64,000 nt of DNA from Oleispirillum naphthae (GTDB taxonomy: Bacteria; Pseudomonadota; Alphaproteobacteria; Rhodospirillales; Rhodospirillaceae). The first letter of the stretch is position 1. Each line of letters begins with the position of its first letter. The position numbers were made by a program, and so were the translations under genes. The DNA lies in the NCBI GenBank assembly GCA_027864655.1, contig JAQAZG010000003.1, positions 1 to 64,000 of the forward strand. Reading direction: 5' to 3'. Under the pieces are notes generated by a model that ran no database searches, was not told the origin of the DNA, and worked only from the letters and a program-made list of their open reading frames with translations. Positions 34,901 to 42,392 of this stretch are shown in pieces.

Positions 34901-35144
34901 CCGCATCGAGGCCACGGTGCGCCGCGTCTGCGACCGCCTGGCGGTGGGCAACGTCTACGTCAACCGCAACATCATCGGCGCGGTGGTCGGCGTGCAGCCG
35001 TTCGGCGGCTCCGGCCTCTCCGGCACCGGGCCGAAGGCGGGCGGGCCGGACTACCTGCTGCGCTTCGCCCAGGAACAGACGATCTCCACCAACACCGCCG
35101 CCGCGGGCGGCAACGCCACCCTCATCGCCATGGGCGAAGACTGA
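31944..35144 (+). CDS. putA: bifunctional proline dehydrogenase / L-glutamate-gamma-semialdehyde dehydrogenase
   Basis: About 1,050-1,066 residues. The FAD-dependent proline dehydrogenase barrel (about 160-480) has the RRLMVRLVKGAYWDTEVKRA motif. The NAD-dependent aldehyde dehydrogenase (about 560-1040) has GVFVCISPWNFPLAIFIGQV, LIAETGGINAMIV and the catalytic Cys in SAGQRCSALR. Together they oxidise proline to glutamate. There is no N-terminal ribbon-helix-helix, so this is a non-DNA-binding PutA and needs a separate regulator, consistent with the divergent Lrp gene. The start is uncertain: ATGs at 31944, 31965, 31995 and 32004 are in frame and none has a strong ribosome site; the longest is given. 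Confidence 0.95.
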   Translation: MRIRRAAMSRPESPPHRMIEMTASLALVSGVPGFAPFRADYAPDDTELVRALLPRAAFPPEADARIDADAARLIGAIRAETGSLGVEEFLREFALSTREGLALMVLAEALLRVPDAATADKLIEDKLTEAQFDSHERVSDAWLVSASAWAMGVTARVLRPDDTPLGVLGGAIKRLGRPTVRTAAGQAMKVMGHQFVLGQTIDAAISRAAAKQAKGYRHSYDMLGEGARTKDGAEKHFQSYVTALTRIGKAAGNAGALPARPGMSVKLSAIHAKYEATNQEAVMADLVPKMLELCRIAKDYDLNLTIDAEEADRLELSLDIFAESLADPSLAGWMGYGIAIQAYQKRALQVVDWVGGLAESLDRRLMVRLVKGAYWDTEVKRAQERGLADYPLFSRKSATDLSYLACARRLMSLRPRIYPQFASHNALSVAFVRELSHENWSDSDHGFEFQKLHGMGDALYRPVVEEDGYPCRIYAPAGDHRDLLAYLVRRLLENGANSSFVANVGNLDIPVESLLTRPAEILSGGARARNAHIPLPADLYGGVRKNSRGIELGCAAERKALEAALADYAGERYAAAPLIDGKPQPGPERPVLAPFDRRTAAGSVVEATAETAARAIERARAAFPAWERTPAGERAAALQRLGDAIEANRERFMALLAAEAGKTQGDALAEVREAVDFCRYYATEARRLFSEARRMPGPTGEDNRFRLRGRGVFVCISPWNFPLAIFIGQVAAALAAGNAVVAKPAGSVPLVAALAVKLAHQAGIPAGALQFTPGPVGSALVAHPAVAGVAFTGSTETAHGINRALAAKTGPIVPLIAETGGINAMIVDATALPEQVSDDVVTSAFRSAGQRCSALRLLFLQEDVADHMLKMIVGAAQQLVLGDPRRLLTDMGPVIDAEAKTRLDAYVAEARASGRVVFEGAPPGGDLAGGTWVAPVVIDLGHDPALLTEEVFGPVLHVVRWKAKELDAVIDAIAATGYGLTLGIHSRIEATVRRVCDRLAVGNVYVNRNIIGAVVGVQPFGGSGLSGTGPKAGGPDYLLRFAQEQTISTNTAAAGGNATLIAMGED

Positions 35145-35152
35145 CGCAAAAA

Positions 35153-35182
35153 GCCGCCGCGGGCTGCTGCTCCCGCGGCGGC
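35153..35182. terminator. hairpin after putA
   Basis: GCCGCCGCGGG and CCCGCGGCGGC form an 11-bp stem 9 bp after the putA stop. The A-run before it becomes a T-run on the minus strand, so it may also stop transcripts arriving from the convergent operon. Confidence 0.6.
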
Positions 35183-35221
35183 AAAAGACCCGAAACGAGG
35201 GGAATCGGGCCGGAAAACCGG

Positions 35222-35407
35222 AAAAACCAGGCCAGGGGCGCTGCCCCTGGACTCCGCTGGGGCCTTGGGCCCCAGACCCCATAACTTCTTGTTTTTCCGC
35301 GAAGCGGGATAGGCCTGTGCCTGCCGCACGCTAGGTCTTACGGCGCTTCGCGCAAAAACTAAGGGGAGGCGCGGAGGGACCGAGTCCCTCCGCAAAGTTT
35401 TTGTTTT
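35222..35407. repeat. dispersed palindromic intergenic repeat, copy 3
   Basis: AAAAACCAGGCCAGGGG opens the left arm, with two stems (CCAGGGG/CCCCTGG; CTGGGGCC/GGCCCCAG), then ACCCCATAACTT, a diverged core, GCGCAAAAACTAAG and a GGAGGGAC/GTCCCTCC stem ending in TTTTTGTTTT. It lies between convergent putA and the imelysin gene. Confidence 0.8.
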
Positions 35408-35410
35408 CCC

Positions 35411-36235
35411 TCAATCCACCCCCAGCTTGCCGCGCAGGGTGGAGAGGTCCTCGGCCAGGGTATTGACCGCGGCGGCGAGCACGGTGCGGTCGGAGTCGGT
35501 GAGCTTGTCGTAGGGTTCGTAGCCCTTGGCGGTCTTGTACTTGTCGAGCGTGGCATCGACCCTGGCGAAGTTGTCCGCGACCTTTTTCACGAAGGCCGGG
35601 TCCTGCTTCGAGACCAGGGGCTCGACGAGGTCGAAGATCTTCTTCGAGCCGTCGAAGTTGCCGCGGAAGTCCCAGAGGTCGGTATGGCTGTAGCGGTCTT
35701 CCTCGCCGGAGATCTTGGTGGCCGCCACTTCCTCCATCAGCACCGCGGCGCCGCCGATCACCACCTTGGGCGGGAAGACCAGGCCGTCGATGCGCTTGTG
35801 CAGGTCTTTCACGTCGGCGAGCAGCTTGTCGGCATAGGGTTCCATGCCCTTGGTGGAATTGGCGTCCCACAGGGCGTGTTCGATGCGGTGGAAGCCGCTG
35901 AACGCCGGGTCCTTTTCCGCCTTTTCGAAGTCGTCGGCGCGGGCGTCGATGGAGACGTCGAGGTCGCTGAACAGCTCGGCGATGGGTTCGATGCGTTCAT
36001 AGCTGATGCGCGTCGGCGCAAACAGCGCGCGCGCCTTCTCGACGTTTCCGGTCTTCACCGCGGCGACGAAGGCCTCGGTATCGGCGACGAGTTTCTCGGT
36101 GTTCTCGGCGACGTAGAGCTTGTAGTCGGCGATCGGCGCGACGAGGTGGAGCATTTCCTCCTTCGCCGCCGCGAGTCCCGGCAGGGCGATCGCCAGGGCG
36201 GCGGCCCCGGAGATCAACAGGCGTCTCAACTTCAT
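35411..36235 (-). CDS. imelysin-family (EfeM/EfeO M75 domain) periplasmic protein
   Basis: A 274-residue exported protein with a signal peptide (RLLISGAAALAIALPGLAAA) and an EfeO-type M75 domain carrying the metal-binding HxxE in GFHRIEHALWDANS. It lacks the cupredoxin domain of full EfeO and so corresponds to EfeM. It is the fourth gene of a Fur-type efe operon, 28 bp after efeB. A second imelysin protein beside a complete efeUOB is unusual but known; it may widen metal capture or help load EfeO. Confidence 0.88.
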   Translation of the reverse strand: MKLRRLLISGAAALAIALPGLAAAKEEMLHLVAPIADYKLYVAENTEKLVADTEAFVAAVKTGNVEKARALFAPTRISYERIEPIAELFSDLDVSIDARADDFEKAEKDPAFSGFHRIEHALWDANSTKGMEPYADKLLADVKDLHKRIDGLVFPPKVVIGGAAVLMEEVAATKISGEEDRYSHTDLWDFRGNFDGSKKIFDLVEPLVSKQDPAFVKKVADNFARVDATLDKYKTAKGYEPYDKLTDSDRTVLAAAVNTLAEDLSTLRGKLGVD

Positions 36236-36263
36236 GGCGCAACTCCTTGTTTCAATGCATGGG

Positions 36264-37550
36264 TCATGAAAGCGCGGACCCGCGAGAGGCCTCCACGAGG
36301 GTCCGCCCGAGGTAGTCCCCGGCGCCGCGCACGCCGGGCAGAACGAAGAAATAGCCGCCGCCCACGGGCTGGATGTATTCCTCCAGCGGTTCGCCGTTGA
36401 GCAGGCTCTGCACCGCGATGAATCCGGCGGCGAGGTCGGCCTGATAGGCGATGAAGAGCAGCCCCTGGTCGAGCTGGCCGGACTTCGTTACGCCATTGGA
36501 ATAATTAAACGGGCGGCGCAGGATAAGGTGCTCGGCAAATTCCCTGGTGCGCGGGTTGGCCAGCCGGATATGGGCGTCGAGCGGCGTGACCTTGCCCTCC
36601 GGGTCCCTGGCGTAGTCCGGCACGTCGCTTTCCTTGCGGCCGTCCATCGGCGCGCCCGAGGCCTTCTTGCGGCCGAAGATCTGCTCCTGCTCGCGCAGCG
36701 GGGTGCGGTCCCAACGTTCGACGAAATTGCGGATGATGCGCACCGCCTGATAGCTGCCGCCCACCGCCCAGGCCGGTTCCCCGGCGTCGCCGGTGACCCA
36801 GACGAGGCGCTCCATCAGCGCCGCGTCGTTGGAGTCCGGGTTGGCGGAGCCGTCGCGGAAGCCGAGGAAGTTGCGCGCGCTTTCGGTCTCGCCATCGGGC
36901 CTGGCGGGGACCACCGGCACCGTGCCTTCCTGCTTCCAGCGCAGCACCAGGAACTCCGGCAGGGTCTTGACGATGTCGCGCAGGGCGTGGATCGCGGTGT
37001 CCGGGGTGTTGGCGCAGATCTGCAAGGCGAGGTCGCCGTGGCAGGCTTCGCGGCGCAGCGCATCGTTGGGGAAGGCGGTCATGCGTTGCAGATGCTTCGG
37101 CCTCAGGCCCGCGAGCCAGGGCCGCGCGGCGAAGAAGGAGTCGCCCAGCGACACGGTGACGGTAAGGTTGTCCGGCGGCACCACCGGGCCGAGAATGCCG
37201 GAATCGAGCGGCGGCAGGCCGGGGTCCAGTTCCGGCACCGGGCCGCCCGCCATGAGAAAGGCGATGCGCTCGGTAAGGGTGCGGAACATCCGCTCCAGGT
37301 CGTCCGGGGTTTCGGCGATGACGCCGAAGGCGGCGACCATCCCCGCCGCCGGGCGCGGCGTCGTCACCCCCGCCTGGTGCTCCCCGAGGAAGGGCTGCCG
37401 CTCCCGGGTTTCGCCGTGGCCGCGCGGCGCATCCGCCGCCTTTTGCGCCGCGCGCGCGGCGGGGACTCCCCCGGCCAGCCCCGCGGCCCCCGCCGCGCCG
37501 AGGCCGAGCAACACCTGCCGCCGCCCCGGCCCGTTCCGTCCGTCGCTCAT
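36264..37550 (-). CDS. efeB: EfeB deferrochelatase/peroxidase (DyP type)
   Basis: A 428-residue heme peroxidase of the DyP family. A twin-arginine signal (GRRQVLLGLGAAGAAGLAGG) sends it folded to the periplasm. The family GxxDG motif is present (FLGFRDGSANPDSND), and the proximal-side region RTREFAEHLILRRPFNYSNG follows. EfeB oxidises ferrous iron or releases iron from heme for the EfeUO system. It overlaps the efeO stop by 4 bp, showing tight coupling. Confidence 0.93.
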   Translation of the reverse strand: MSDGRNGPGRRQVLLGLGAAGAAGLAGGVPAARAAQKAADAPRGHGETRERQPFLGEHQAGVTTPRPAAGMVAAFGVIAETPDDLERMFRTLTERIAFLMAGGPVPELDPGLPPLDSGILGPVVPPDNLTVTVSLGDSFFAARPWLAGLRPKHLQRMTAFPNDALRREACHGDLALQICANTPDTAIHALRDIVKTLPEFLVLRWKQEGTVPVVPARPDGETESARNFLGFRDGSANPDSNDAALMERLVWVTGDAGEPAWAVGGSYQAVRIIRNFVERWDRTPLREQEQIFGRKKASGAPMDGRKESDVPDYARDPEGKVTPLDAHIRLANPRTREFAEHLILRRPFNYSNGVTKSGQLDQGLLFIAYQADLAAGFIAVQSLLNGEPLEEYIQPVGGGYFFVLPGVRGAGDYLGRTLVEASRGSALS

Positions 37551-38665
37551 TTCTCTCCCCCATTCATCGCCGTATCCACCTTGGAAAAGGCATCCCCCAG
37601 GGCGGCGAAGGCGGGTTCCGCCGCGCCGCCATCCACCGCCGCAAAGGCGGCGACCAGTTTATCCTCCAGCTCCGCCGCCGCCTTGGGCGCGGGCCGCGCC
37701 GCCACCGGCAGCAGAAGCTCCGCCGCCTTGGCGAGGCCGGAAAGCGCGGCAACGCGGTCGGCGCGGTCCGCCGCGGCGAGGCCCGGCGCGCGTTCCGCCC
37801 GCCCCTGGGCAAGCCGCGCCGCCAGCTTCGCCGGGCTTTCGGTGAGCAGCGCGGGTTCCACCGCGACGCTGCGCAACCGCTCCTTCAGCCGCGCGAGGTC
37901 GGCGGCAAGGCGTTCCGCCACCGGCGCGAGACCGCTGAGAGTCTCCTCGACGAACAGCCCGCGGGCGAGGCGCGGATAGCCGGTGAAGGCCGGGTCCTTT
38001 TCGCGCAGCGCCAAATATTCCGCTCGCGGATCGATCGCCGCCTCGAGGTCGGAAAAACGCGCCGCCACCGGGGCCGCCCGCAGATAGGCATCCCGCGCGG
38101 TACGGTAGGCGGCGCGCGCCGCGGCGAGGTCACCACCCGCCACGGCAAGGGAAAGATCGCCCGAGGCGCGCACCATCGCCGCGCCTTGGCGCAACAGGTA
38201 CACCCGGTATTCGGAGAGCGCGCCGACAAGCCCCTGCACGTCGAGGCGCGAAGCGGCGGCGCGGGATTCTTCCGAGGGCGTCACGGTCAGCGTGCCGCGC
38301 GGGTTGGAGAGCAGGCCGCAGGTGATGGCATAAGTGCCGGGGGCCAGCCGCGCGGTCAACGTTTGGCGGAAGCCGGGGGCGATGTTCTCGCGCTCCTCCA
38401 CCACCATCACCCCGTCGAGGATCTCCCACTCCACCGGCCGGTCGGACTTGTTGACGATTTCGAAGGTGCGTTTCCCTGCCGCAACGGTCAACGCGTTGGG
38501 TTCGCACGCCTTGGCGGTGACCGCCACGGTCACCGCATCCGCCGCCACCGGCGCGCCGCGCTGCTGCGACGCCCAATAGAACGCCGCGCCCCCGGCGACG
38601 GCGAGCGCAGCGCCGCCCAGGGCGGCCGTGCGCAACAGGCGGGTGGAAGGCGGGGACGCGCTCAT
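37547..38665 (-). CDS. efeO: EfeO iron-uptake periplasmic protein (cupredoxin plus M75 domain)
   Basis: A 372-residue protein with an N-terminal membrane anchor or signal (about 8-30), a cupredoxin domain (about 40-125, VTAKACEPNALTVAAGKRTF to YAITCGLLSNPRG) and a C-terminal imelysin/M75 domain. It passes iron to the EfeU permease. The ATG at 38665 is preceded by GGAGG. The M75 part lacks the clean HxxE seen in the downstream imelysin gene (TGYPRLARGLF instead of GFHRIEHALW), so metal binding there may be altered, with the extra EfeM supplying the intact site. Confidence 0.88.
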   Translation of the reverse strand: MSASPPSTRLLRTAALGGAALAVAGGAAFYWASQQRGAPVAADAVTVAVTAKACEPNALTVAAGKRTFEIVNKSDRPVEWEILDGVMVVEERENIAPGFRQTLTARLAPGTYAITCGLLSNPRGTLTVTPSEESRAAASRLDVQGLVGALSEYRVYLLRQGAAMVRASGDLSLAVAGGDLAAARAAYRTARDAYLRAAPVAARFSDLEAAIDPRAEYLALREKDPAFTGYPRLARGLFVEETLSGLAPVAERLAADLARLKERLRSVAVEPALLTESPAKLAARLAQGRAERAPGLAAADRADRVAALSGLAKAAELLLPVAARPAPKAAAELEDKLVAAFAAVDGGAAEPAFAALGDAFSKVDTAMNGGEK

Positions 38666-39483
38666 CGGGAAACCTCCGTACGGGCGGGGGGACGCAGGAA
38701 AAGCGAAAGACTGACGGCAAGGAAGGCGGCATAGGCGATCAGTTCGCCGGTGCGCGGCGCTTCCTGATAGCCGAACAGGCCGGAAAGCACGGTCCCCAGC
38801 ACGCTGGAAACCGGCAGCACGCCGCCCAGGTCGAACACCGGGGCTTGCAGAGCGTTCCACACCCCGGCCTCGTGCAGGTTGCGGATCGCCCCGGCGAGAA
38901 CCCCGGCGGCGACGATGAGCACGAATCCGCCGGTGAAGCGGAAGAACCGCCCGAGGTCGAGCCGCACCCCCCCGGCATAGAAGCCGTAGCCGAGCACGGC
39001 GGAGACCAGCAGCCCGGCGAGCGCGCCCACAGGGGCCTGCGGCCCCGGACTCTGCTGGAAGATCGCAAGCAGGAAGAACACCGATTCGAGGCCCTCGCGC
39101 GCCACCGCGAAGAACACCATGCCGATCAGCGCCCAGCCGTTGCCCGCGCCCGCGGAAAGCGCGGCATCGACCGACCGCCGCAACTCGCCCGCAATCGCCC
39201 GCGCGGCGCGGCGCATCCAGAACACCATGGAAACGAGGATGCCCACGGCGGCGAAGCCCACCACCGCCTCGAACATCTCCTGCGCCTTCTGCGGAAATTC
39301 CGCATGCACCGCCTGCAACGCCGCGCCGGCGAACAGCGAGGCGGCCACCGCGAACAACACCCCGGCCCACACCGCGGGCAACCACGCGGCGCGCCCGGTG
39401 CGGCGCAGATAGGTGGCGATGATGCCGACGATCAGCGCGGCTTCCATACCTTCCCGCAGCATGATCAGAAACGGCGCGAGCAT
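38662..39483 (-). CDS. efeU: EfeU/FTR1 ferrous iron permease
   Basis: A 273-residue seven-helix permease of the oxidase-dependent iron transporter family. Both REGxE iron motifs are present: LREGMEAAL in the first helix and AREGLESVF in the fourth. It is the first gene of efeUOB plus the imelysin gene; start and stop overlap by 4 bp with efeO. Two Fur-box-like palindromes lie within 90 bp upstream, so iron repression is expected. Confidence 0.93.
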   Translation of the reverse strand: MLAPFLIMLREGMEAALIVGIIATYLRRTGRAAWLPAVWAGVLFAVAASLFAGAALQAVHAEFPQKAQEMFEAVVGFAAVGILVSMVFWMRRAARAIAGELRRSVDAALSAGAGNGWALIGMVFFAVAREGLESVFFLLAIFQQSPGPQAPVGALAGLLVSAVLGYGFYAGGVRLDLGRFFRFTGGFVLIVAAGVLAGAIRNLHEAGVWNALQAPVFDLGGVLPVSSVLGTVLSGLFGYQEAPRTGELIAYAAFLAVSLSLFLRPPARTEVSR

Positions 39484-39499
39484 TGAGCGTCCCCCAAGA

Positions 39500-39514
39500 T
39501 GAGAATCATTCGCA
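39500..39514. promoter_or_regulatory. Fur-box-like site proximal to efeU
   Basis: TGAGAATCATTCGCA matches the 7-1-7 Fur consensus TGATAATNATTATCA at 12 of 15 positions (counted on the efeU strand), 17 bp upstream of the efeU ATG. Confidence 0.6.
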
Positions 39515-39549
39515 TCCGTGTCTACGGGGGAGAACGACGGGTGTCAAGC

Positions 39550-39570
39550 TGCAAATGATTATCGTTCGCA
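39550..39570. promoter_or_regulatory. Fur-box-like site distal to efeU
   Basis: TGCAAATGATTATCG (39550-39564) matches the 15-base Fur consensus at 12 positions and extends into an inverted repeat ending in CGCA. It is 67 bp upstream of efeU, next to an AT-rich GCTAATATAGG. Two spaced boxes are common at Fur- or Irr-controlled alphaproteobacterial promoters. Confidence 0.6.
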
Positions 39571-39608
39571 GCTAATATAGGGAGGGGTAAGAAAGTCAGA
39601 ACATGCTG

Positions 39609-39765
39609 AAAAACAAAGCCGGGGCGCTGCCCCAGACCCCATAAGTTTTTCGCCGCGCAACGGCCATCGACCGTCACGCCGCGTGATGGTCTTATCGCGC
39701 TACGCGCAAAACCCAAGTTGTGGGGGGTGCGGGGGGCCCAAGGTCCCCCGCGACGTTTTGGTTTT
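39609..39765. repeat. dispersed palindromic intergenic repeat, copy 4
   Basis: AAAAACAAAGCCGGGGCGCT opens the copy, followed by ACCCCATAAGTTTTTCGCCG, the core ACCGTCACGCCGCGTGATGG, CGCGCAAAACCCAAG, and a GGGGGCC/GTCCCCC-type stem ending in GACGTTTTGGTTTTT. The first hairpin of the left arm is shortened. It touches the ohr stop codon. Confidence 0.85.
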
Positions 39766-40194
39766 TCACACCGCCGTGGCGATGACGTCGAGGCTGTTGC
39801 GGGTGGCGTTGGAATACGGGCAGATCTGGTGCGCCGCATCGACCAGGGCCTGGGCGGCGGTCTTATCGACGCCGGGCATGGCGACCTCGATCTTGACTTC
39901 GAGGCCGAATCCGCCCGCATCGCGCGGCCCGATGCCGACATGCGCGGTGACGCCGGTATCGGCGGGAACCTTGGGGAAGCCGCCCTGGGAAGAGGCGAAT
40001 TTCATCGCGCCGAGGAAGCAGGCGGCATAGCCCGCGGCGAACAGCTGCTCCGGGTTGGCCCCGGGGCCGCCGGGGCCGCCCATTTCCTTGGGCACCGCGA
40101 GCTTGACCTGGAAGCTGCCGTCGAGGGTGGCGGAACTGCCGTCGCGGCCTCCGGTGGCGCGCGCCGCGGTGCGGTAGATGACGTTGACGGACAT
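39766..40194 (-). CDS. ohr: organic hydroperoxide resistance protein, Ohr family
   Basis: A 142-residue OsmC/Ohr thiol peroxidase. The two catalytic cysteines are Cys59 (AGYAACFLGA) and Cys125 (AHQICPYSNATR), and the TLDGSFQVKLAVPKEMGGPG segment is typical of Ohr rather than OsmC. It reduces organic hydroperoxides with lipoylated proteins. It is divergent from the secreted-repeat-protein / ECF sigma operon. No adjacent OhrR gene is present. Confidence 0.93.
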   Translation of the reverse strand: MSVNVIYRTAARATGGRDGSSATLDGSFQVKLAVPKEMGGPGGPGANPEQLFAAGYAACFLGAMKFASSQGGFPKVPADTGVTAHVGIGPRDAGGFGLEVKIEVAMPGVDKTAAQALVDAAHQICPYSNATRNSLDVIATAV

Positions 40195-40267
40195 GGGGTC
40201 TCCTTTCCCGTTGGGAATGCTTCGACTCTCCTATCTGGGTATCGCGGCGAAAAAAAGAACGGCACGC

Positions 40268-40296
40268 GGGAATAGAACGGGGGGTTGCGGTGTCTC
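40268..40296 (+). promoter_or_regulatory. possible ECF-type promoter
   Basis: GGGAATA at 40268-40274 lies about 15-16 bases before GTGTCT and 58 bp before the first gene of an operon that encodes an ECF sigma factor. It has the layout of an autoregulated ECF promoter but no consensus for this sigma factor is known to me. Confidence 0.3.
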
Positions 40297-40331
40297 CCTG
40301 TCACGACCCCCATCCGACAAAGGAGACGCCG

Positions 40332-40709
40332 ATGCTGAAACCCCTCGCCTGCGCCGCCGTTCTGGCGGTTTTCATCACCGGAACCGCCCATGCCGCGGAC
40401 CCGGCGATGACCGGAACCACTGCAAAGGGCCCCGCCCTGGTCGATTCCAAGGGCATGACTCTCTATGTGTTCGATAAGGACCCGGCGGGCGGTTCCGCCT
40501 GCAACGACGCCTGCGCGCAGAACTGGCCGCCCTTGATCGCCCCAGGCGATGCGAAGGCGGGCGGCGGCTTCTCGGTGATCACCCGCACCGGCGGCGCCAA
40601 GCAGTGGGCGTACAAGGGCAAGGCCCTCTACCTCTGGGTCAAGGACGTCAAGCCGGGGGATGCCACCGGCGACGGCTTCCGCGGCGTGTGGCACATCGCC
40701 AAGCCGTAG
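40332..40709 (+). CDS. secreted lipoprotein-repeat protein (COG4315 type)
   Basis: A 125-residue exported protein with a signal peptide (LKPLACAAVLAVFITGTAHA). The mature part has the family repeat twice (ALVDSKGMTLYVFDKDPAGG and AYKGKALYLWVKDVKPGDAT) with a CNDACAQNWPPL cysteine pair between. The function is unknown; relatives are often controlled by ECF sigma factors in stress operons, as here. AAAGGAG precedes the ATG at 40332. It is followed 53 bp later by the sigma factor gene. Confidence 0.85.
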   Translation: MLKPLACAAVLAVFITGTAHAADPAMTGTTAKGPALVDSKGMTLYVFDKDPAGGSACNDACAQNWPPLIAPGDAKAGGGFSVITRTGGAKQWAYKGKALYLWVKDVKPGDATGDGFRGVWHIAKP

Positions 40710-40762
40710 GCGCGCTTAAGCGGCGGCGGCGCGGGCCGCCGCCGCAAAACCGGGGAAACGCG

Positions 40763-41275
40763 ATGGCGCAGGACGGCTTCGAGACGCATCTGGAACGGCA
40801 GATCCCGGCGCTGCGCCGCTATGCCTATGCGCTGACGCGGCATGCCGAGGACGCCGACGACCTGGTGCAGGACTGCCTGGAGCGGGCGCTCTCGCGGCGC
40901 TACCTGAAGCGCCCGGACGGCGACTTCAAGACCTGGCTGTTCGCCATTCTGCGCAACCTCTACATCAACGCCTATCACGCGCGCCGCCGCCGCGGCGTGC
41001 ATGTCGGCCTCGACGATGCGCCGCCGCAGTCCGCCCCGGCGGACCAGGAATCCGGTCTTCTCGCGCGCGATGCGCTGGCGGCGCTGGACCTTTTGCCGGA
41101 AGAGCAGAAGTCCCTGCTGCTGCTGGTGGGAGTCGAGGATTTTTCCTATGAGCAGGCCGCGCGCCTCCTGGACATCCCGGTGGGCACGGTGATGTCGCGG
41201 CTGTCGCGGGCAAGAGGGCGTCTGCGCGCGATCCTGAATGAGGAACGCGGCGCGACGCTGCGGAGGGTGAAATGA
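40763..41275 (+). CDS. ECF RNA polymerase sigma factor
   Basis: A 170-residue sigma-70-like ECF factor with region 2 (about 8-75: RRYAYALTRHAEDADDLVQD) and region 4 (about 105-160: SYEQAARLLDIPVGTVMSRL). It lacks the extended C-terminal domains of some ECF groups. The stop codon overlaps the start of the anti-sigma gene by 4 bp. The operon with a secreted repeat protein and the divergent ohr gene suggest an envelope or oxidative-stress response. Confidence 0.93.
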   Translation: MAQDGFETHLERQIPALRRYAYALTRHAEDADDLVQDCLERALSRRYLKRPDGDFKTWLFAILRNLYINAYHARRRRGVHVGLDDAPPQSAPADQESGLLARDALAALDLLPEEQKSLLLLVGVEDFSYEQAARLLDIPVGTVMSRLSRARGRLRAILNEERGATLRRVK

Positions 41276-42060
41276 GCGAGACCCGAGTGCCGATCGGCGA
41301 GGACGATCTGCAAGCCTTCATCGACGGATGCCTGGACGGCCCGCGCCGCGCCGAGGTGGAGGCCTACCTCGCGGCGCAGCCGGAGGTGGCCGCCCGCGTG
41401 GCGGAAGACCGCCGCCTGCGCGCGGCGCTGCGCGCGCAGCTGCAACCCCTGTTCGACGAGCCGGTCCCGGCGCGGCTGCGGATTTCCGGGCTGCGGGCGG
41501 CGCGGCGCAGCCGCGGCCTGGCGCGGTTGCGCGCCGCCGCCGCCGCGCTGGCGATCTTCTGCGCGGGCGCGGGCGGCGGCTGGCTCGCCCACGGCCCCGC
41601 CGCGCCGCAAACCGCCGCGCCGCGCCCGATGGCGATCGCCCACGAGGCCACCATGGCCTACCGCACCTTCGTGGTCGAGGTGGCGCACCCGGTGGAGGTG
41701 CGTGCCGCGCAGCAGGACCACCTGATGCGCTGGCTCTCGAAGCGCCTCGGCCGCCGCCTCGCCGCGCCGGATCTCTCCCCCCAGGGCTACCGCCTGATGG
41801 GCGGGCGGCTGCTGCCCGCGGGCGATGTGGCGGCGGCACAGTTGATGTACGACGACGCGGCGGGCAACCGCCTGACCCTCTACGTGCAGGCGGCGCACGG
41901 CACGGAAACCGCCTTCCGCTTCGCGCAGATGGGCGAGGACGCGACCTTCGCCTGGATCGACAAGGGATTCGGCTTCGCGGTCACCGCGCGTGCGCCGCGC
42001 GACGCCCTGCTGCCGGTGGCGGAAGCGGTCTACCGCCAGTTCGAGGCCGCGGGGACATAA
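41272..42060 (+). CDS. membrane-anchored anti-sigma factor
   Basis: A 262-residue protein with a cytoplasmic N-terminal anti-sigma domain (about 1-80: EDDLQAFIDGCLDGPRRAEV), one membrane segment (about 88-105: AAAALAIFCAGAGGGWLA) and a periplasmic domain of about 155 residues. It lacks the HxxxCxxC of zinc anti-sigma factors. Translational coupling to the sigma factor identifies its partner. The periplasmic domain presumably senses the inducing stress. Confidence 0.85.
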   Translation: MSETRVPIGEDDLQAFIDGCLDGPRRAEVEAYLAAQPEVAARVAEDRRLRAALRAQLQPLFDEPVPARLRISGLRAARRSRGLARLRAAAAALAIFCAGAGGGWLAHGPAAPQTAAPRPMAIAHEATMAYRTFVVEVAHPVEVRAAQQDHLMRWLSKRLGRRLAAPDLSPQGYRLMGGRLLPAGDVAAAQLMYDDAAGNRLTLYVQAAHGTETAFRFAQMGEDATFAWIDKGFGFAVTARAPRDALLPVAEAVYRQFEAAGT

Positions 42061-42067
42061 CGAAAAA

Positions 42068-42083
42068 GCCGCCTTGCGGCGGC
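42068..42083 (+). terminator. terminator of the sigma/anti-sigma operon
   Basis: GCCGCC, loop TTGC, GGCGGC followed by TTTC, 8 bp after the anti-sigma stop and preceded by an A-run, so it can also end transcripts from the tRNA side. Confidence 0.75.
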
Positions 42084-42114
42084 TTTCATATCGTCCGTTC
42101 CCGTGGAGGGAAAC

Positions 42115-42189
42115 TGGAGCGGGCGAAGGGATTCGAACCCTCGACCCCAACCTTGGCAAGGTTGTGCTCTACCCCTGAGCTACGCCCGC
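42115..42189 (-). tRNA. tRNA-Gly (GCC anticodon)
   Basis: The minus strand folds as a complete cloverleaf. The acceptor GCGGGCG (42183-42189) pairs with CGCCCGC (42119-42125); the D arm is GCTC AGGGGTA GAGC; the anticodon stem CAACC/GGTTG encloses TTGCCAA; the T arm is GAGGG TTCGAAT CCCTT. Discriminator T and an encoded CCA are at 42115-42118. Confidence 0.96.
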
Positions 42190-42392
42190 ATCCGTATGGC
42201 CTCCGCCGCATTCGGCAGCGCCAAGGCCCGCGACTATATCGGGGATGCCGCGGAATGCAACAAAAAAAATGTACCCCCGGCACAGCTGCGAAATCCGCCC
42301 TTAAGACTTGCCTGGCCTGCCGGAAAGCCTCATTTTGAGGGACGGAAAAACACCCCCGGGCAGCGCACGAAAACCATCAGCAGGCACGCGTC

